This document shows, piece by piece, positions 9,520 to 16,974 of a stretch of DNA of 64,000 nucleotides (its first letter is position 1; each line of letters opens with the position of its first letter). Made by a program: the position numbers and the translations under genes. A model generated the notes under the pieces. The model did not search any database. It was not told the DNA's origin and saw only the letters and a program-made list of their open reading frames with translations. Origin of the DNA: Pasteurellaceae bacterium Pebbles2 (lineage in GTDB: Bacteria > Pseudomonadota > Gammaproteobacteria > Enterobacterales > Pasteurellaceae); assembly GCA_023101505.1 (NCBI GenBank), contig LVZA01000001.1:1-64000 (forward strand), given 5' to 3'.

Positions 9520-10017
9520 TTAGTTTGCACTAGAAAGTGCACCTAAGTCTTTGTCTAATAAGAAAATTGATTTGCCATCTTCGCCTAAGATATTGAATTT
9601 ATCTAATACGCTGCCGAATAATTTTTCTTCTTCGTGTTGTTCCGCCACATACCATTGTAAGAAATTAAATGCGGAGAAATCTTTTTCTTCAAAGGTTGCG
9701 CCGACCAATTCATTGATTTTTTGCGTGATCAATTTTTCGTGAGCAAAAGTCAATTCAACCACTTCTCTTAATGAGCTGTATTCGTGGGCAATGGCTTCAA
9801 TCGCTTCGATTTTTGCTTCCGCACCAGTTTCATTTAAGTAGGTAAATAATTTGCGCATATGCTGCATTTCTTCAGCGGCGTGTTCACGCAAGAATTTGGC
9901 TGCGCCCACATAGCCTTTATGTTCGCACCACGCACTCATTTGCAAATAAAGGTTTGAAGAATAAAATTCTAAATTCATTTGATCGTTTAAAAGTTTAATC
10001 ACTTTTTCTGCTAACAT
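9520..10017 (-). CDS. Bacterial non-haem ferritin, second of a pair
   Basis: Ferritin subunits form a 24-mer shell that oxidises and stores iron. The 165-residue chain has the four-helix pattern: [24 protein letters not shown] (ferroxidase Glu49, Glu50, His53) and [11 protein letters not shown] (Gln and Glu of the third iron site). No haem-binding Met is expected in this family. An RBS (AAGGAG) precedes the ATG. It lies 14 bases behind a paralogue of very similar sequence, so the two subunits are probably co-expressed and may co-assemble. Confidence 0.93.
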   Translation of the reverse strand: MLAEKVIKLLNDQMNLEFYSSNLYLQMSAWCEHKGYVGAAKFLREHAAEEMQHMRKLFTYLNETGAEAKIEAIEAIAHEYSSLREVVELTFAHEKLITQKINELVGATFEEKDFSAFNFLQWYVAEQHEEEKLFGSVLDKFNILGEDGKSIFLLDKDLGALSSAN

Positions 10018-10031
10018 TTTTATTCTCCTTT

Positions 10032-10517
10032 TTATAACGTTAATAAATCTTTATCAATTAAATATAAGGCTTTGCCGTCTTCGCCTAGAATATTAAATTT
10101 ATCAATCACACCGTTGAACAACGTTTCTTCTTCGTGTTGTTCGGCCACATACCACTGCAAGAAGTTAAAAGTAGAGTAGTCTTTATGAGCAAAAGTAACT
10201 TCCACTAATTCGTTGATTTTTGCCGTAACGTGTTTTTCGTGAGCAAATGCGGTTTCTAGTACGTGGCGTAAAGACTGATATTCTGTATTCGGCGCATCAA
10301 TTTTGCCTAAAATTGGCAGACCACCAGTTTCGCTAACATAATCGAACAATTTTTGCATATGTTCCATTTCTTCGTCGGCGTGGCGCAATAAAAAGGCAGC
10401 CGCACCCTCATAGCCACGGTTAGCGCACCAAGCGCTCATTTGTAAATAAATATTAGAAGAATAAAATTCTAAATTAATTTGTTCATTTAATTTTGCAATA
10501 ATCGCTGGATTTAACAT
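10032..10517 (-). CDS. Bacterial non-haem ferritin, first of a pair
   Basis: This 161-residue subunit shares the ferroxidase motifs with its neighbour ([35 protein letters not shown]). I start it at [13 protein letters not shown], which aligns with the partner start; a purine-rich AATGAGGAAAT precedes it. The upstream in-frame ATG at 10559 would add 14 residues not shared by the paralogue. Tandem ferritin genes are usual in Haemophilus. No clear Fur box is visible in the AT-rich upstream region. Confidence 0.93.
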   Translation of the reverse strand: MLNPAIIAKLNEQINLEFYSSNIYLQMSAWCANRGYEGAAAFLLRHADEEMEHMQKLFDYVSETGGLPILGKIDAPNTEYQSLRHVLETAFAHEKHVTAKINELVEVTFAHKDYSTFNFLQWYVAEQHEEETLFNGVIDKFNILGEDGKALYLIDKDLLTL

Positions 10518-10750
10518 ATTAATTTCCTCATTGTTGATGAAGTGAAAGGATTTAATCATTGTAATCTCATTTATTAATATTGCAACCTTTATTTTGCATA
10601 ACTCATTAATTTTAAAAGAAATTTTAATGTTAATTATTTTTATTTAGAATTGATTAACAAAAAATTAACATAAATAAAGTTGCTAATAATTCGTATTTTT
10701 TCCACCGCACTTTTTATTGGCGATAAATCCTGCAATTCATTGAAGAAAAT

Positions 10751-10778
10751 TTGATTTTTTGTGAAATTTGATTATAAT
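10751..10778 (+). promoter_or_regulatory. Sigma70-type promoter of rplY
   Basis: TTGATT at 10751-10756 and TATAAT at 10773-10778 are separated by 16 bases, close to the consensus. This puts the start of transcription about 90 bases before the rplY ATG and leaves room for a structured leader. Confidence 0.7.
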
Positions 10779-10812
10779 ACGCCCTCTCAAATTTATTTTG
10801 AGCAAATTATGG

Positions 10813-10838
10813 GAAATCGCTGGGTCGCCTGCGATTTC
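10813..10838 (+). promoter_or_regulatory. rplY leader hairpin (L25 autoregulation candidate)
   Basis: GAAATCGC and GCGATTTC form a perfect 8-base stem around the 10-base G/C-rich loop TGGGTCGCCT, between the promoter and the rplY start. Autogenous control of rplY through its leader RNA is known in enterobacteria, where the leader is thought to imitate the 5S rRNA site of L25. The match here is structural only. Confidence 0.5.
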
Positions 10839-10875
10839 TGACTTTAAACAATCTTACTTAATAGAGAACATTAAA

Positions 10876-11163
10876 ATGGCATTTAAATTTAACGCTGAAG
10901 TTCGTACATCGCAAGGTAAGGGTGCGAGCCGCCGCCTGCGTCATAATGGTCAAATCCCTGCAATCGTTTATGGTGGCAGCGAAGCGCCAGTTTCAATCGT
11001 ATTAAACCACGATGAATTAAACAACGCTCAAGTACACGATAGCTTCTATTCAGAAGTAATCACATTGGTAATTGATGGCAAAGAAGTTGCAGTTAAAGTA
11101 CAAGCAATGCAACGCCACCCATTCAAACCAAAATTAGCACACATCGACTTTAAACGTGCTTAA
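10876..11163 (+). CDS. rplY: Ribosomal protein L25
   Basis: L25 binds 5S rRNA in the large ribosomal subunit. The 95-residue product is the short single-domain form, beginning [20 protein letters not shown] and ending in HIDFKRA. An upstream in-frame extension of 36 codons runs through the leader hairpin and is not part of the protein. The ATG follows AGAGAACATTAAA, a weak ribosome site, in line with translational control by the leader. Confidence 0.96.
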   Translation: MAFKFNAEVRTSQGKGASRRLRHNGQIPAIVYGGSEAPVSIVLNHDELNNAQVHDSFYSEVITLVIDGKEVAVKVQAMQRHPFKPKLAHIDFKRA

Positions 11164-11196
11164 TCCTTATTCTATAAGGCTTTAACACTGTTTTTT

Positions 11197-11269
11197 GTTC
11201 TGAAACTATTAACGATTTTAATTGTTTTCATACTAATAAAATCAATATTTTATAAAATAGTTTCGGAAC
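11197..11269. repeat. Long-loop inverted repeat after rplY
   Basis: GTTCTGAAACTATT at 11197-11210 matches the reverse complement of AATAGTTTCGGAAC at 11256-11269 in 13 of 14 positions. The arms are 45 bases apart, and the spacer is AT-rich. The distance is long for a terminator. It could be a recombinase-related site or a folded RNA element; the sequence alone does not decide. Confidence 0.5.
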
Positions 11270-11289
11270 AGGTTTAGTGATGAATATAG

Positions 11290-11320
11290 GCTCTTTTGTA
11301 AAAAGCAAAAGGGCTTTTTT
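11290..11320 (+). terminator. Terminator downstream of rplY
   Basis: GCTCTTTTG pairs with CAAAAGGGC (one G-T pair) and is followed by six T. It has no uptake signal. It lies about 125 bases after the rplY stop. Confidence 0.75.
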
Positions 11321-11335
11321 ATTGCTTGTTTTTGG

Positions 11336-11416
11336 TTAAATAATTTTATCTGTTGGTTTAAGTATTTCACCTTTACCAATGTAATGTTGAGCCATTTGAG
11401 TAGAAGAGTGTCCAAG
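11336..11416 (-). pseudogene. Tyrosine recombinase (integrase) C-terminal relic
   Basis: Reading the minus strand from 11416 gives LGHSSTQMAQHYIGKGEI and a short tail ending at a stop (tta 11336-11338). LGHSS..M..HY is the box II end of phage-type tyrosine recombinases, where the final Tyr is the DNA-cleaving residue. Upstream in the same frame stop codons appear at once, and the other frames give no further clear match, so only about 26 codons survive. It is flanked by inverted repeats, consistent with a lost prophage or genomic island. Confidence 0.6.
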
Positions 11417-11462
11417 TTATTAGCCGTTCAGAGCAACCTAATATGGTGCTGTGTGAGCGTGC

Positions 11463-11489
11463 TTAGGTTATCGATCACCGATAACCTAA
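11463..11489. repeat. Perfect 11-base hairpin TTAGGTTATCG / CGATAACCTAA
   Basis: The two 11-base arms are perfect and surround the loop ATCAC. There is no T run, so it is not a normal terminator. It sits just beyond the integrase relic and could be part of an old attachment or operator site. Confidence 0.6.
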
Positions 11490-11574
11490 AGTGGGAACAA
11501 TGTAAATTAATGATTTAATTCTGTCTTTTGAGTGTTGCAGAAAAGTGAACCATTACAAGCAACCATTTTGTCTA

Positions 11575-12576
11575 TTAAGCGAAATGCAGCATTGCAAAAT
11601 TCACCGCAAATCCACCAATAACTAGCCATAAGAATACCGCAAAACCTAAAATCAGCGGTTTGATGCCAGCTTGTTTGATTGCACTAATATGTGTGGTTAA
11701 ACCGAGCGCAGACATTGCCATCATCAATAAAATGCCGTCAATTTGAATGAGTAATTGTACCAGTTGTTCGGGGAGAAAATGGAACGAATTAAACACAGCA
11801 ACTAAAATAAAATACAGTGCAAACCACGGCATATTGAATTTGGTTTTGCCACTTTGCCCTTGTTGTTTATGCAAATAAAAAGAAAGCACAATTAAAAACG
11901 GCGCAAGCATCATTACTCGTAGCATTTTGGTGATCACTGAAATATCGGCGACTTGCGCATTGATATTTTTGCCAGCGGTATAAACCTGTGCAACTTCGTG
12001 TACGGAAGAACCAATATAAATACCAAATTGATTATCGCTTAAGCCTTGAATTTCGTGGTAAATCGTTGGGTAGATAAACATCGAAATTGTGCCGAAAATT
12101 ACGATTAAGGCAATCGCCACCGACACTTTGTGCGAATCTGCTTTGACCACGGGTTCAGCGGCTAAAATTGCCGCCGCACCACAAATGCTACAACCTGTGG
12201 CGGTAAGATAAACAATTTGTTTATCAATTTTTAGCAAATAAATACCTAATGCGAAGGTCACAAAAAAGGTGCTAACTAACATGATAACATCGGTAATAAT
12301 CGCATTTGCTCCAACGGCGGTGATGTCTTGAAAAGTGATATTAAAGCCGTATAAGATAATGCCGAAACGCAATAATTGCCCTTTGGCAAACATCACGCCT
12401 GCGTTGGCTTGACTGGCAAATTTGGGGTAAATAGTGTTGCCGACGGCAAGCCCAAATAAAATTGCCAATGTCAGTGCGCCCAAATGCCACTGCGTTGCCC
12501 AATCAGTCATTGAGCTTAATTTGGCAAATAGCGTGATGATTGCCACAATGGCTAAGCCAATTAGTTTATTTTTCAT
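11575..12576 (-). CDS. yeiH: YeiH/UPF0324 family membrane protein, putative sulfate exporter
   Basis: The 333 residues form about ten hydrophobic segments, starting with MKNKLIGLAIVAIITLFAK. The conserved UPF0324 blocks are present: FGLAVGNTIYPKF, LLRFGIILYGF and TGCSICGAAAI, followed by GIYIGSSVHEVAQVYTAG. This family is annotated as putative sulfate exporters, but the substrate is not established. moeB ends 12 bases upstream on the same strand, so it may be the last gene of a moeA-moeB-yeiH transcript. That would loosely link an oxyanion transporter to molybdenum cofactor genes. Confidence 0.88.
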   Translation of the reverse strand: MKNKLIGLAIVAIITLFAKLSSMTDWATQWHLGALTLAILFGLAVGNTIYPKFASQANAGVMFAKGQLLRFGIILYGFNITFQDITAVGANAIITDVIMLVSTFFVTFALGIYLLKIDKQIVYLTATGCSICGAAAILAAEPVVKADSHKVSVAIALIVIFGTISMFIYPTIYHEIQGLSDNQFGIYIGSSVHEVAQVYTAGKNINAQVADISVITKMLRVMMLAPFLIVLSFYLHKQQGQSGKTKFNMPWFALYFILVAVFNSFHFLPEQLVQLLIQIDGILLMMAMSALGLTTHISAIKQAGIKPLILGFAVFLWLVIGGFAVNFAMLHFA

Positions 12577-12588
12577 AATATTATCTCA

Positions 12589-13311
12589 TTAGCAAGGTAA
12601 TTTTATTTCTCGGAATGTCATTGTGAGCCCGTCGATCATTAGCAAGCGTCCTGTTAAATTCTTGCCAATTTTTAACCGCACTTTAATAGCTTCAAAGGCT
12701 TGAATTGAGCCAACAATGCCCACAATAGGCGAAAGCACCCCTGCTTCCACACAGCTTAGCGCATTTTCGCCAAAAAGTTGGCTAAGCTGGCGATAGGTTG
12801 GCGTGTTTGGTTCATAAGTGAACACCGAAACGTGCCCTTCCATACGAATTGCCGCCCCTGAAATAAGTGGCACTTTGGCTTGCTCACACGCCTGGTCGAG
12901 CTGATTTCGGCTTTCTACGTTGTCGGTACAATCAAGCACCACATCAAACTGCGGTATAAATTCCGCTAGTTTTTCTGCCGACAATTTTTGCGCCACGCAT
13001 TCAATTTCGATGTGTGGATTAAGGGCTTGCAGCGCGAGTTGAGCGGATTGCACTTTGGGCATTTCTAAACGAGCATCGCAATGTAACACTTGGCGTTGTA
13101 AATTGGATAAAGACACGGTGTCGAAGTCGAGTAGTGTTAAATGCCCTACGCCTGCAGCAGCTAAATATTGGCTGGCAGCGCAGCCCAAACCGCCCAAGCC
13201 AACGATTAACATTCGGCTGTCTTTTAAGCGTTCTTGACCGTCAAAATCAATCGCTTTGAGAATGATTTGACGGTTATAGCGCAATTCTTCTTGATAACTT
13301 AATTCCGCCAT
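12589..13311 (-). CDS. moeB: Molybdopterin-synthase adenylyltransferase MoeB, zinc site lost
   Basis: MoeB activates the C-terminal glycine of MoaD with ATP before sulfur transfer. The ATP-binding GLGGLGCAASQYLAAAG and the DFD.V.LSNLQRQ motif are intact. The zinc-binding Cys pairs of E. coli MoeB (C172/C175 and C244/C247) are not: TYRQ stands at 172-175 and the chain ends at residue 240 with KLPC. Cys187 in ALSCVEAG remains. It follows moeA by 3 bases. Adenylation is probably retained, since the ATP site is complete. Confidence 0.93.
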   Translation of the reverse strand: MAELSYQEELRYNRQIILKAIDFDGQERLKDSRMLIVGLGGLGCAASQYLAAAGVGHLTLLDFDTVSLSNLQRQVLHCDARLEMPKVQSAQLALQALNPHIEIECVAQKLSAEKLAEFIPQFDVVLDCTDNVESRNQLDQACEQAKVPLISGAAIRMEGHVSVFTYEPNTPTYRQLSQLFGENALSCVEAGVLSPIVGIVGSIQAFEAIKVRLKIGKNLTGRLLMIDGLTMTFREIKLPC

Positions 13312-13314
13312 AAT

Positions 13315-14526
13315 TTAGCCTAATAAATGATTGTAAGGTTCAATGGTTACTGTTTCGCCGACAGCAATATTGCCACGTTCTTGTTCAAGGCGAATAAAGC
13401 AATTACTTTTCACAAAGGTGCTGAATAAATGCGAACCTTGAAAGCCCACCGGTTCAACTTCAATTTGCCCTTGCGCATTCAGTTGATAAAAACCACGCTG
13501 AAAATCTAAACGGCCCACTGCCTTTTTCATTGGGCTACGAGCAATGGCTTGAAATTGTGGCGCTGGCTGAAATATTGCGCCTGATAATTTGGCGATAACA
13601 GGCTGCACTAATTGATAAAACGTAACGAGCGCAGAAACAGGATTGCCCGGTAAACCGCAGAACCACGCATTGTCTAATTTACCAAAAGCAAAAGGTTTAC
13701 CTGGTTTGATGGCGAGTTTCCAAAAGTTGATTGCGCCCACTTTTTCTAGCACAGTTTTGGTGAAATCAGCTTCGCCCACCGACACGCCGCCGCTAGTAAT
13801 CACCAAATCAGCTTGTTGTTGCGCTTGTAAAAAGGCTTGTTCAAATTGCGCTGGATTATCAGGCAAAATGCCGAAATCAAGCACGTCGCAGTCTAATTTT
13901 TGTAACATTAATTTTACTGCAAAACGGTTCGTATCGTAAATTTGACCTGTTTGCAATGGCTGTCCAATAGGCACTAATTCATCACCTGTTGAAAGTACCG
14001 CAACGGTTAAACGAGGGTAAACTTCTACTTGCGCAATACCAAGAGAAGCGAGCAGTGGCAGCGAAACTGCGGTGAGTTTTTGCCCTTTTTTTAGCACCAC
14101 ATCACCACGTTTTACATCTTCGCCAATGCGGCGGATATTTTGGTTAATCTTCGGCAGAGTGTTAAAAGTTACCGTACCATCATCGCTAACTTGCACATCT
14201 TCTTGCATTACCACCGCATCTGCGCCATCGGGAATGAGTGCGCCTGTCATAATTCGCACCGCACTTTGCGCTTTCCATTCGCCAACAAAAGGGTTGCCAG
14301 CAAAAGATTTACCAGCAACAGACAGCGTCAGCGATTGTGTTAAATCGGCTAAACGCACGGCATAACCGTCCATTGCGGAATTATCGAAAGAGGGAACATT
14401 AATTGGCGAAATGACATCTTGAGCGCAAACTAAATTGGCGGCTTGTTGAATATCGACAAGGTGGCTTTTTTGTGGCGTTGGCAAGGCAGCCAACATTTGA
14501 TCGAGAGCTTGTTCTAACGTAAGCAT
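13315..14526 (-). CDS. moeA: Molybdopterin molybdenumtransferase MoeA
   Basis: MoeA inserts molybdate into adenylated molybdopterin, completing the cofactor used by nitrate, DMSO and formate enzymes. The 403-residue chain shows the family blocks: VPSFDNSAMDGYAVR near residue 60, STGDELVPIGQPL and the MoCF-biosynthesis motif TSGGVSVGEADF, and GLPGNPVSALVTF. The start MLTLEQALDQ gives family length and follows AAGGA. It forms a tight operon with moeB. FNR-controlled anaerobic respiration would be the main user of this cofactor. Confidence 0.95.
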   Translation of the reverse strand: MLTLEQALDQMLAALPTPQKSHLVDIQQAANLVCAQDVISPINVPSFDNSAMDGYAVRLADLTQSLTLSVAGKSFAGNPFVGEWKAQSAVRIMTGALIPDGADAVVMQEDVQVSDDGTVTFNTLPKINQNIRRIGEDVKRGDVVLKKGQKLTAVSLPLLASLGIAQVEVYPRLTVAVLSTGDELVPIGQPLQTGQIYDTNRFAVKLMLQKLDCDVLDFGILPDNPAQFEQAFLQAQQQADLVITSGGVSVGEADFTKTVLEKVGAINFWKLAIKPGKPFAFGKLDNAWFCGLPGNPVSALVTFYQLVQPVIAKLSGAIFQPAPQFQAIARSPMKKAVGRLDFQRGFYQLNAQGQIEVEPVGFQGSHLFSTFVKSNCFIRLEQERGNIAVGETVTIEPYNHLLG

Positions 14527-14589
14527 ATAAATCCTTTTGATTGATGTCGCTAAATAGGGATATTCTACATCTAAAATGAACAAAAATGG

Positions 14590-14622
14590 CAAAAAAATAA
14601 CACCACGAAATTTCGTGGTGTT
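14590..14622 (-). terminator. Terminator after nupC
   Basis: AACACCACGAAA and TTTCGTGGTGTT at 14599-14622 form a perfect palindrome. On the minus strand it is followed by ATTTTTTT. It separates nupC from moeA. Confidence 0.85.
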
Positions 14623-14676
14623 AAGTGATATTGGTTAGCTTAAAAAATAAGCCAAATAAGACCGCACTTTAGGCGA

Positions 14677-15915
14677 TTAAAGCGCTCCAAGGCTAACGAA
14701 TAAACCTGCGATTGTTGCACTCATTAAGTTAGCAAGTGAACCCGCTAACACTGATTTTAAGCCTAAACGAGCAATGTCGCCACGACGGTTTGGTGCCATT
14801 CCGCCTAAACCACCGATTAAGATGGCGATTGAGCTGAAGTTAGCAAAACCACAAAGTGCAAATGTGATGATAGCTTTAGTTTTTTCGCTTAAGACCATTG
14901 GTGCTTCTGGACCTAAATATTTGGTAAATTCAAGGTAGCCCACGAATTCGTTAATAGCGAGTTTCATACCAATCATTTGACCAGCAACCGCTGATTCTTC
15001 CCAAGGGATACCAATTAAATAAGCTAATGGTTTAAATACCCAACCGAAAATACTTTGTAAACTTAAACCCTCGACACCGAAAAGTGAACCGAGTGAATCA
15101 AGTCCCCAGTTGAATAACGCAATTAAACCGATGAATGCGATTAACATTGCGCCCACGTTGAATGCTAATTGCATACCAGAGCTTGCGCCTTGCGCCATTG
15201 CTTCTAGCACATTAGCTGGTTTTTCTTCGTTGCTTTGGGTAATGTTGTCGTCAAATTTTTCAGTTTGTGGGAATAAAATTTTGGCGAATAATAAACCTGC
15301 TGGCGCAGCCATAAAGCTCGCAGCAATAAGGTATGGAAGTGGCACGCCCATTCCAGCATAAGCGGCTAAAACAGAACCTGCGATTGACGCTGTACCACCT
15401 GCCATAATGGCAAATAATTCAGATTGTGTCATTCTGCCGATGAAAGGGCGAACAACTAATGGTGCTTCAGTTTGTCCTACGAAAATATTCGCAGCCGCAG
15501 ACATTGATTCTGCCTTTGATGTACCAAGAATTTTTTGCAAGCTACCACCGATGATAGCGATGATCCATTTCATTACACCTAAATAATATAGAATAGAAAT
15601 TAGACCAGAGAAGAAAACGATAATAGGCAATACTTTAACTGCAAAGACAAAACCGTTTTTCTCAACATTGGTAAATGAACCGAAGACAAAATCAATACCG
15701 TCATTGGCAAAGCCGATAATTTTTTGTACGAAATTAGAAATTGCTTCTAACACATCACGCCCAAAAGGCACATAAAGAATAAATGCCCCGATAGCGATTT
15801 GAATGGCTAACGCACCAAATACAGTGCGATAATTAATGGCTCGACGGTTATTTGAAAATGCAAATGCAATTAGTAACAACGCGAAGATACCGATGATACT
15901 CATTAAAATGTCCAT
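14677..15915 (-). CDS. nupC: Nucleoside:proton symporter NupC (CNT family)
   Basis: NupC imports nucleosides, chiefly pyrimidine nucleosides and adenosine, using the proton or sodium gradient across the inner membrane. The 412-residue chain has CNT-family blocks: IFVGQTEAPLVVRPFI, VGAMLIAFIGLIALFNWGLD and FANFSSIAILIGGLG. I start it at MDILMSIIG because GAGG lies 6 bases before. A CRP-type site lies about 85-100 bases upstream, fitting the CRP control known for nupC elsewhere. Upstream on the same strand are yjjW and yjjI. Confidence 0.93.
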   Translation of the reverse strand: MDILMSIIGIFALLLIAFAFSNNRRAINYRTVFGALAIQIAIGAFILYVPFGRDVLEAISNFVQKIIGFANDGIDFVFGSFTNVEKNGFVFAVKVLPIIVFFSGLISILYYLGVMKWIIAIIGGSLQKILGTSKAESMSAAANIFVGQTEAPLVVRPFIGRMTQSELFAIMAGGTASIAGSVLAAYAGMGVPLPYLIAASFMAAPAGLLFAKILFPQTEKFDDNITQSNEEKPANVLEAMAQGASSGMQLAFNVGAMLIAFIGLIALFNWGLDSLGSLFGVEGLSLQSIFGWVFKPLAYLIGIPWEESAVAGQMIGMKLAINEFVGYLEFTKYLGPEAPMVLSEKTKAIITFALCGFANFSSIAILIGGLGGMAPNRRGDIARLGLKSVLAGSLANLMSATIAGLFVSLGAL

Positions 15916-16001
15916 ATTAGACCTCAATATTGATTAATAAAAAAAGCATAGCGATTATACTTTTTTATATCGAAATACACAAAGCAAAAAGTCGTGAAAT
16001 G

Positions 16002-16017
16002 AGTGAGATGGATCACA
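16002..16017 (-). promoter_or_regulatory. CRP-type site upstream of nupC
   Basis: AGTGAGATGGATCACA has the CRP half-sites AGTGA and TCACA with the correct 6-base gap; one position departs from TGTGA. It lies 87 bases upstream of the nupC start, beyond the yjjW terminator, so it should act on nupC. Confidence 0.65.
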
Positions 16018-16026
16018 AATTAACGA

Positions 16027-16056
16027 CAAAAAAAGAGGCTTTTGTAATGCCCCTTT
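16027..16056 (-). terminator. Terminator after yjjW
   Basis: AAAGGGGC and GCCTCTTT (minus strand, one G-T pair) flank an AT-rich loop and are followed by a run of seven T. It ends the yjjI-yjjW transcript before the nupC promoter. Confidence 0.7.
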
Positions 16057-16130
16057 AGATTTTGTTTTATTTTTGTGCGATTATGGTTGCTTTCTTGCCA
16101 AAAGTGCGGTGTTTTTTTAACAAGTTTTCC

Positions 16131-16973
16131 TTAACAAATCACCACAATTTTTTTTATGCCACATTGTTTGGCATAATCGGCGAGAGCTTGAGTTTCTTCA
16201 ATGCTTGGAATATGTGGTTCTAAACCTTGTGGATCTCTCGTGCCTTTGTTATGCACTCGGATTAATTTAAACACTACATCGGGATAGGCTTGCAATAATT
16301 CGGCAGTTTGTGCCACTAGTGTATACGCATTAAAGAAATTCTTCACGAAAACTAACCGCACTTCTTCCACTTTATCCATTTCAAGCAAGCGTTTTAAGTT
16401 CAAATAATTACGTTGTAACTTATCGGCTTTAATCTTGGCGACAGTGGGAATGACTTGCGTTGGCGTTTTGCCTTGTTGATTTTTTCGCTCAAAACAAAGA
16501 GTTTCTAGACCAGCGCCCTCGCCTTTAAGATCGAATAAAAATTTATCGGTAACTTCAATTAAAGGTAAGATTTTATCGAATTCAAAAAAGCCGCTGCTAT
16601 CAAGATAACAGCTTAATCCTTGTTGGCGTAAGGCATTGAAAAGTGGTACTAATTTTCGATGATGCAAGGTTGGCTCGCCACCTGAAACCGTAACGCCACG
16701 AATGAAAGGGACTGCGTCCATCGCTTGCTCATATAAATATTGCAAACTGACTAATTTGCTGTCGGGGCTGTAACGAGGAATCGTTTCGGGGTTGTGGCAA
16801 TAAAGACAGTTTAGCTTGCAACCTTGCAGAAAAATACTGGTGCGATTGCCTTGCCCCTCGACATTAGAAAAGGGGATTATCCGATGCAGCGGCACGGTGA
16901 TATTTGCAAGTTCATCAGCAAAAAGTGCGGTTATTTCACCGCACTTTTTGGCGTTTTGCATTTCGCTGTGCAT
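16131..16973 (-). CDS. yjjW: YjjW-type glycyl-radical enzyme activating protein
   Basis: This radical SAM protein is expected to place the glycyl radical on YjjI. The cluster motif CX3CX2C is GCKLNCLYCHNPETI, preceded by HRIIPFSNVEGQGNRTSIFLQ, and VTVSGGEPTLHH follows. The start is uncertain. The ATG chosen lies one base after the yjjI stop, but then residues about 9-15 are encoded by a USS hairpin (16924-16951) not expected in the family. A GTG at the VPLHRIIPFS block would place that hairpin outside the protein. Neighbours yjjI and nupC point to anaerobic nucleoside or deoxyribose metabolism. Confidence 0.85.
   Translation of the reverse strand: MHSEMQNAKKCGEITALFADELANITVPLHRIIPFSNVEGQGNRTSIFLQGCKLNCLYCHNPETIPRYSPDSKLVSLQYLYEQAMDAVPFIRGVTVSGGEPTLHHRKLVPLFNALRQQGLSCYLDSSGFFEFDKILPLIEVTDKFLFDLKGEGAGLETLCFERKNQQGKTPTQVIPTVAKIKADKLQRNYLNLKRLLEMDKVEEVRLVFVKNFFNAYTLVAQTAELLQAYPDVVFKLIRVHNKGTRDPQGLEPHIPSIEETQALADYAKQCGIKKIVVIC
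16921..16952. repeat. Inverted uptake-signal pair inside the start region of yjjW
   Basis: AAAAAGTGCGGT and ACCGCACTTTTT form a perfect hairpin 20-50 bases downstream of the yjjI stop. Elsewhere in the window such pairs lie between genes. Here it is either inside the yjjW coding region or in a short yjjI-yjjW spacer. Confidence 0.7.
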
Positions 16974-16974
16974 T

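Larger units (their letters stand above)
10518..10875. promoter_or_regulatory. Divergent intergenic region ferritin / rplY
   Basis: The left part is very AT-rich and must hold the ferritin promoter; I see no Fur-type repeat. An isolated ACCGCACTT uptake signal lies near 10703. The right part holds the rplY promoter and leader described separately. No gene is visible. Confidence 0.6.
11164..11574. other. Gene-poor stretch with repeats and a recombinase relic
   Basis: These 410 bases between rplY and yeiH hold two inverted repeats, one terminator and the C-terminal scrap of a tyrosine recombinase on the minus strand, all listed separately. No complete gene fits. It reads like an old integration site, now decayed. 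Confidence 0.6.

Noticed and set aside
13643-14365. Open frames of about 98 codons opposite moeA
   Set aside because: Antisense shadows; moeA is a clear full-length gene with its conserved motifs.
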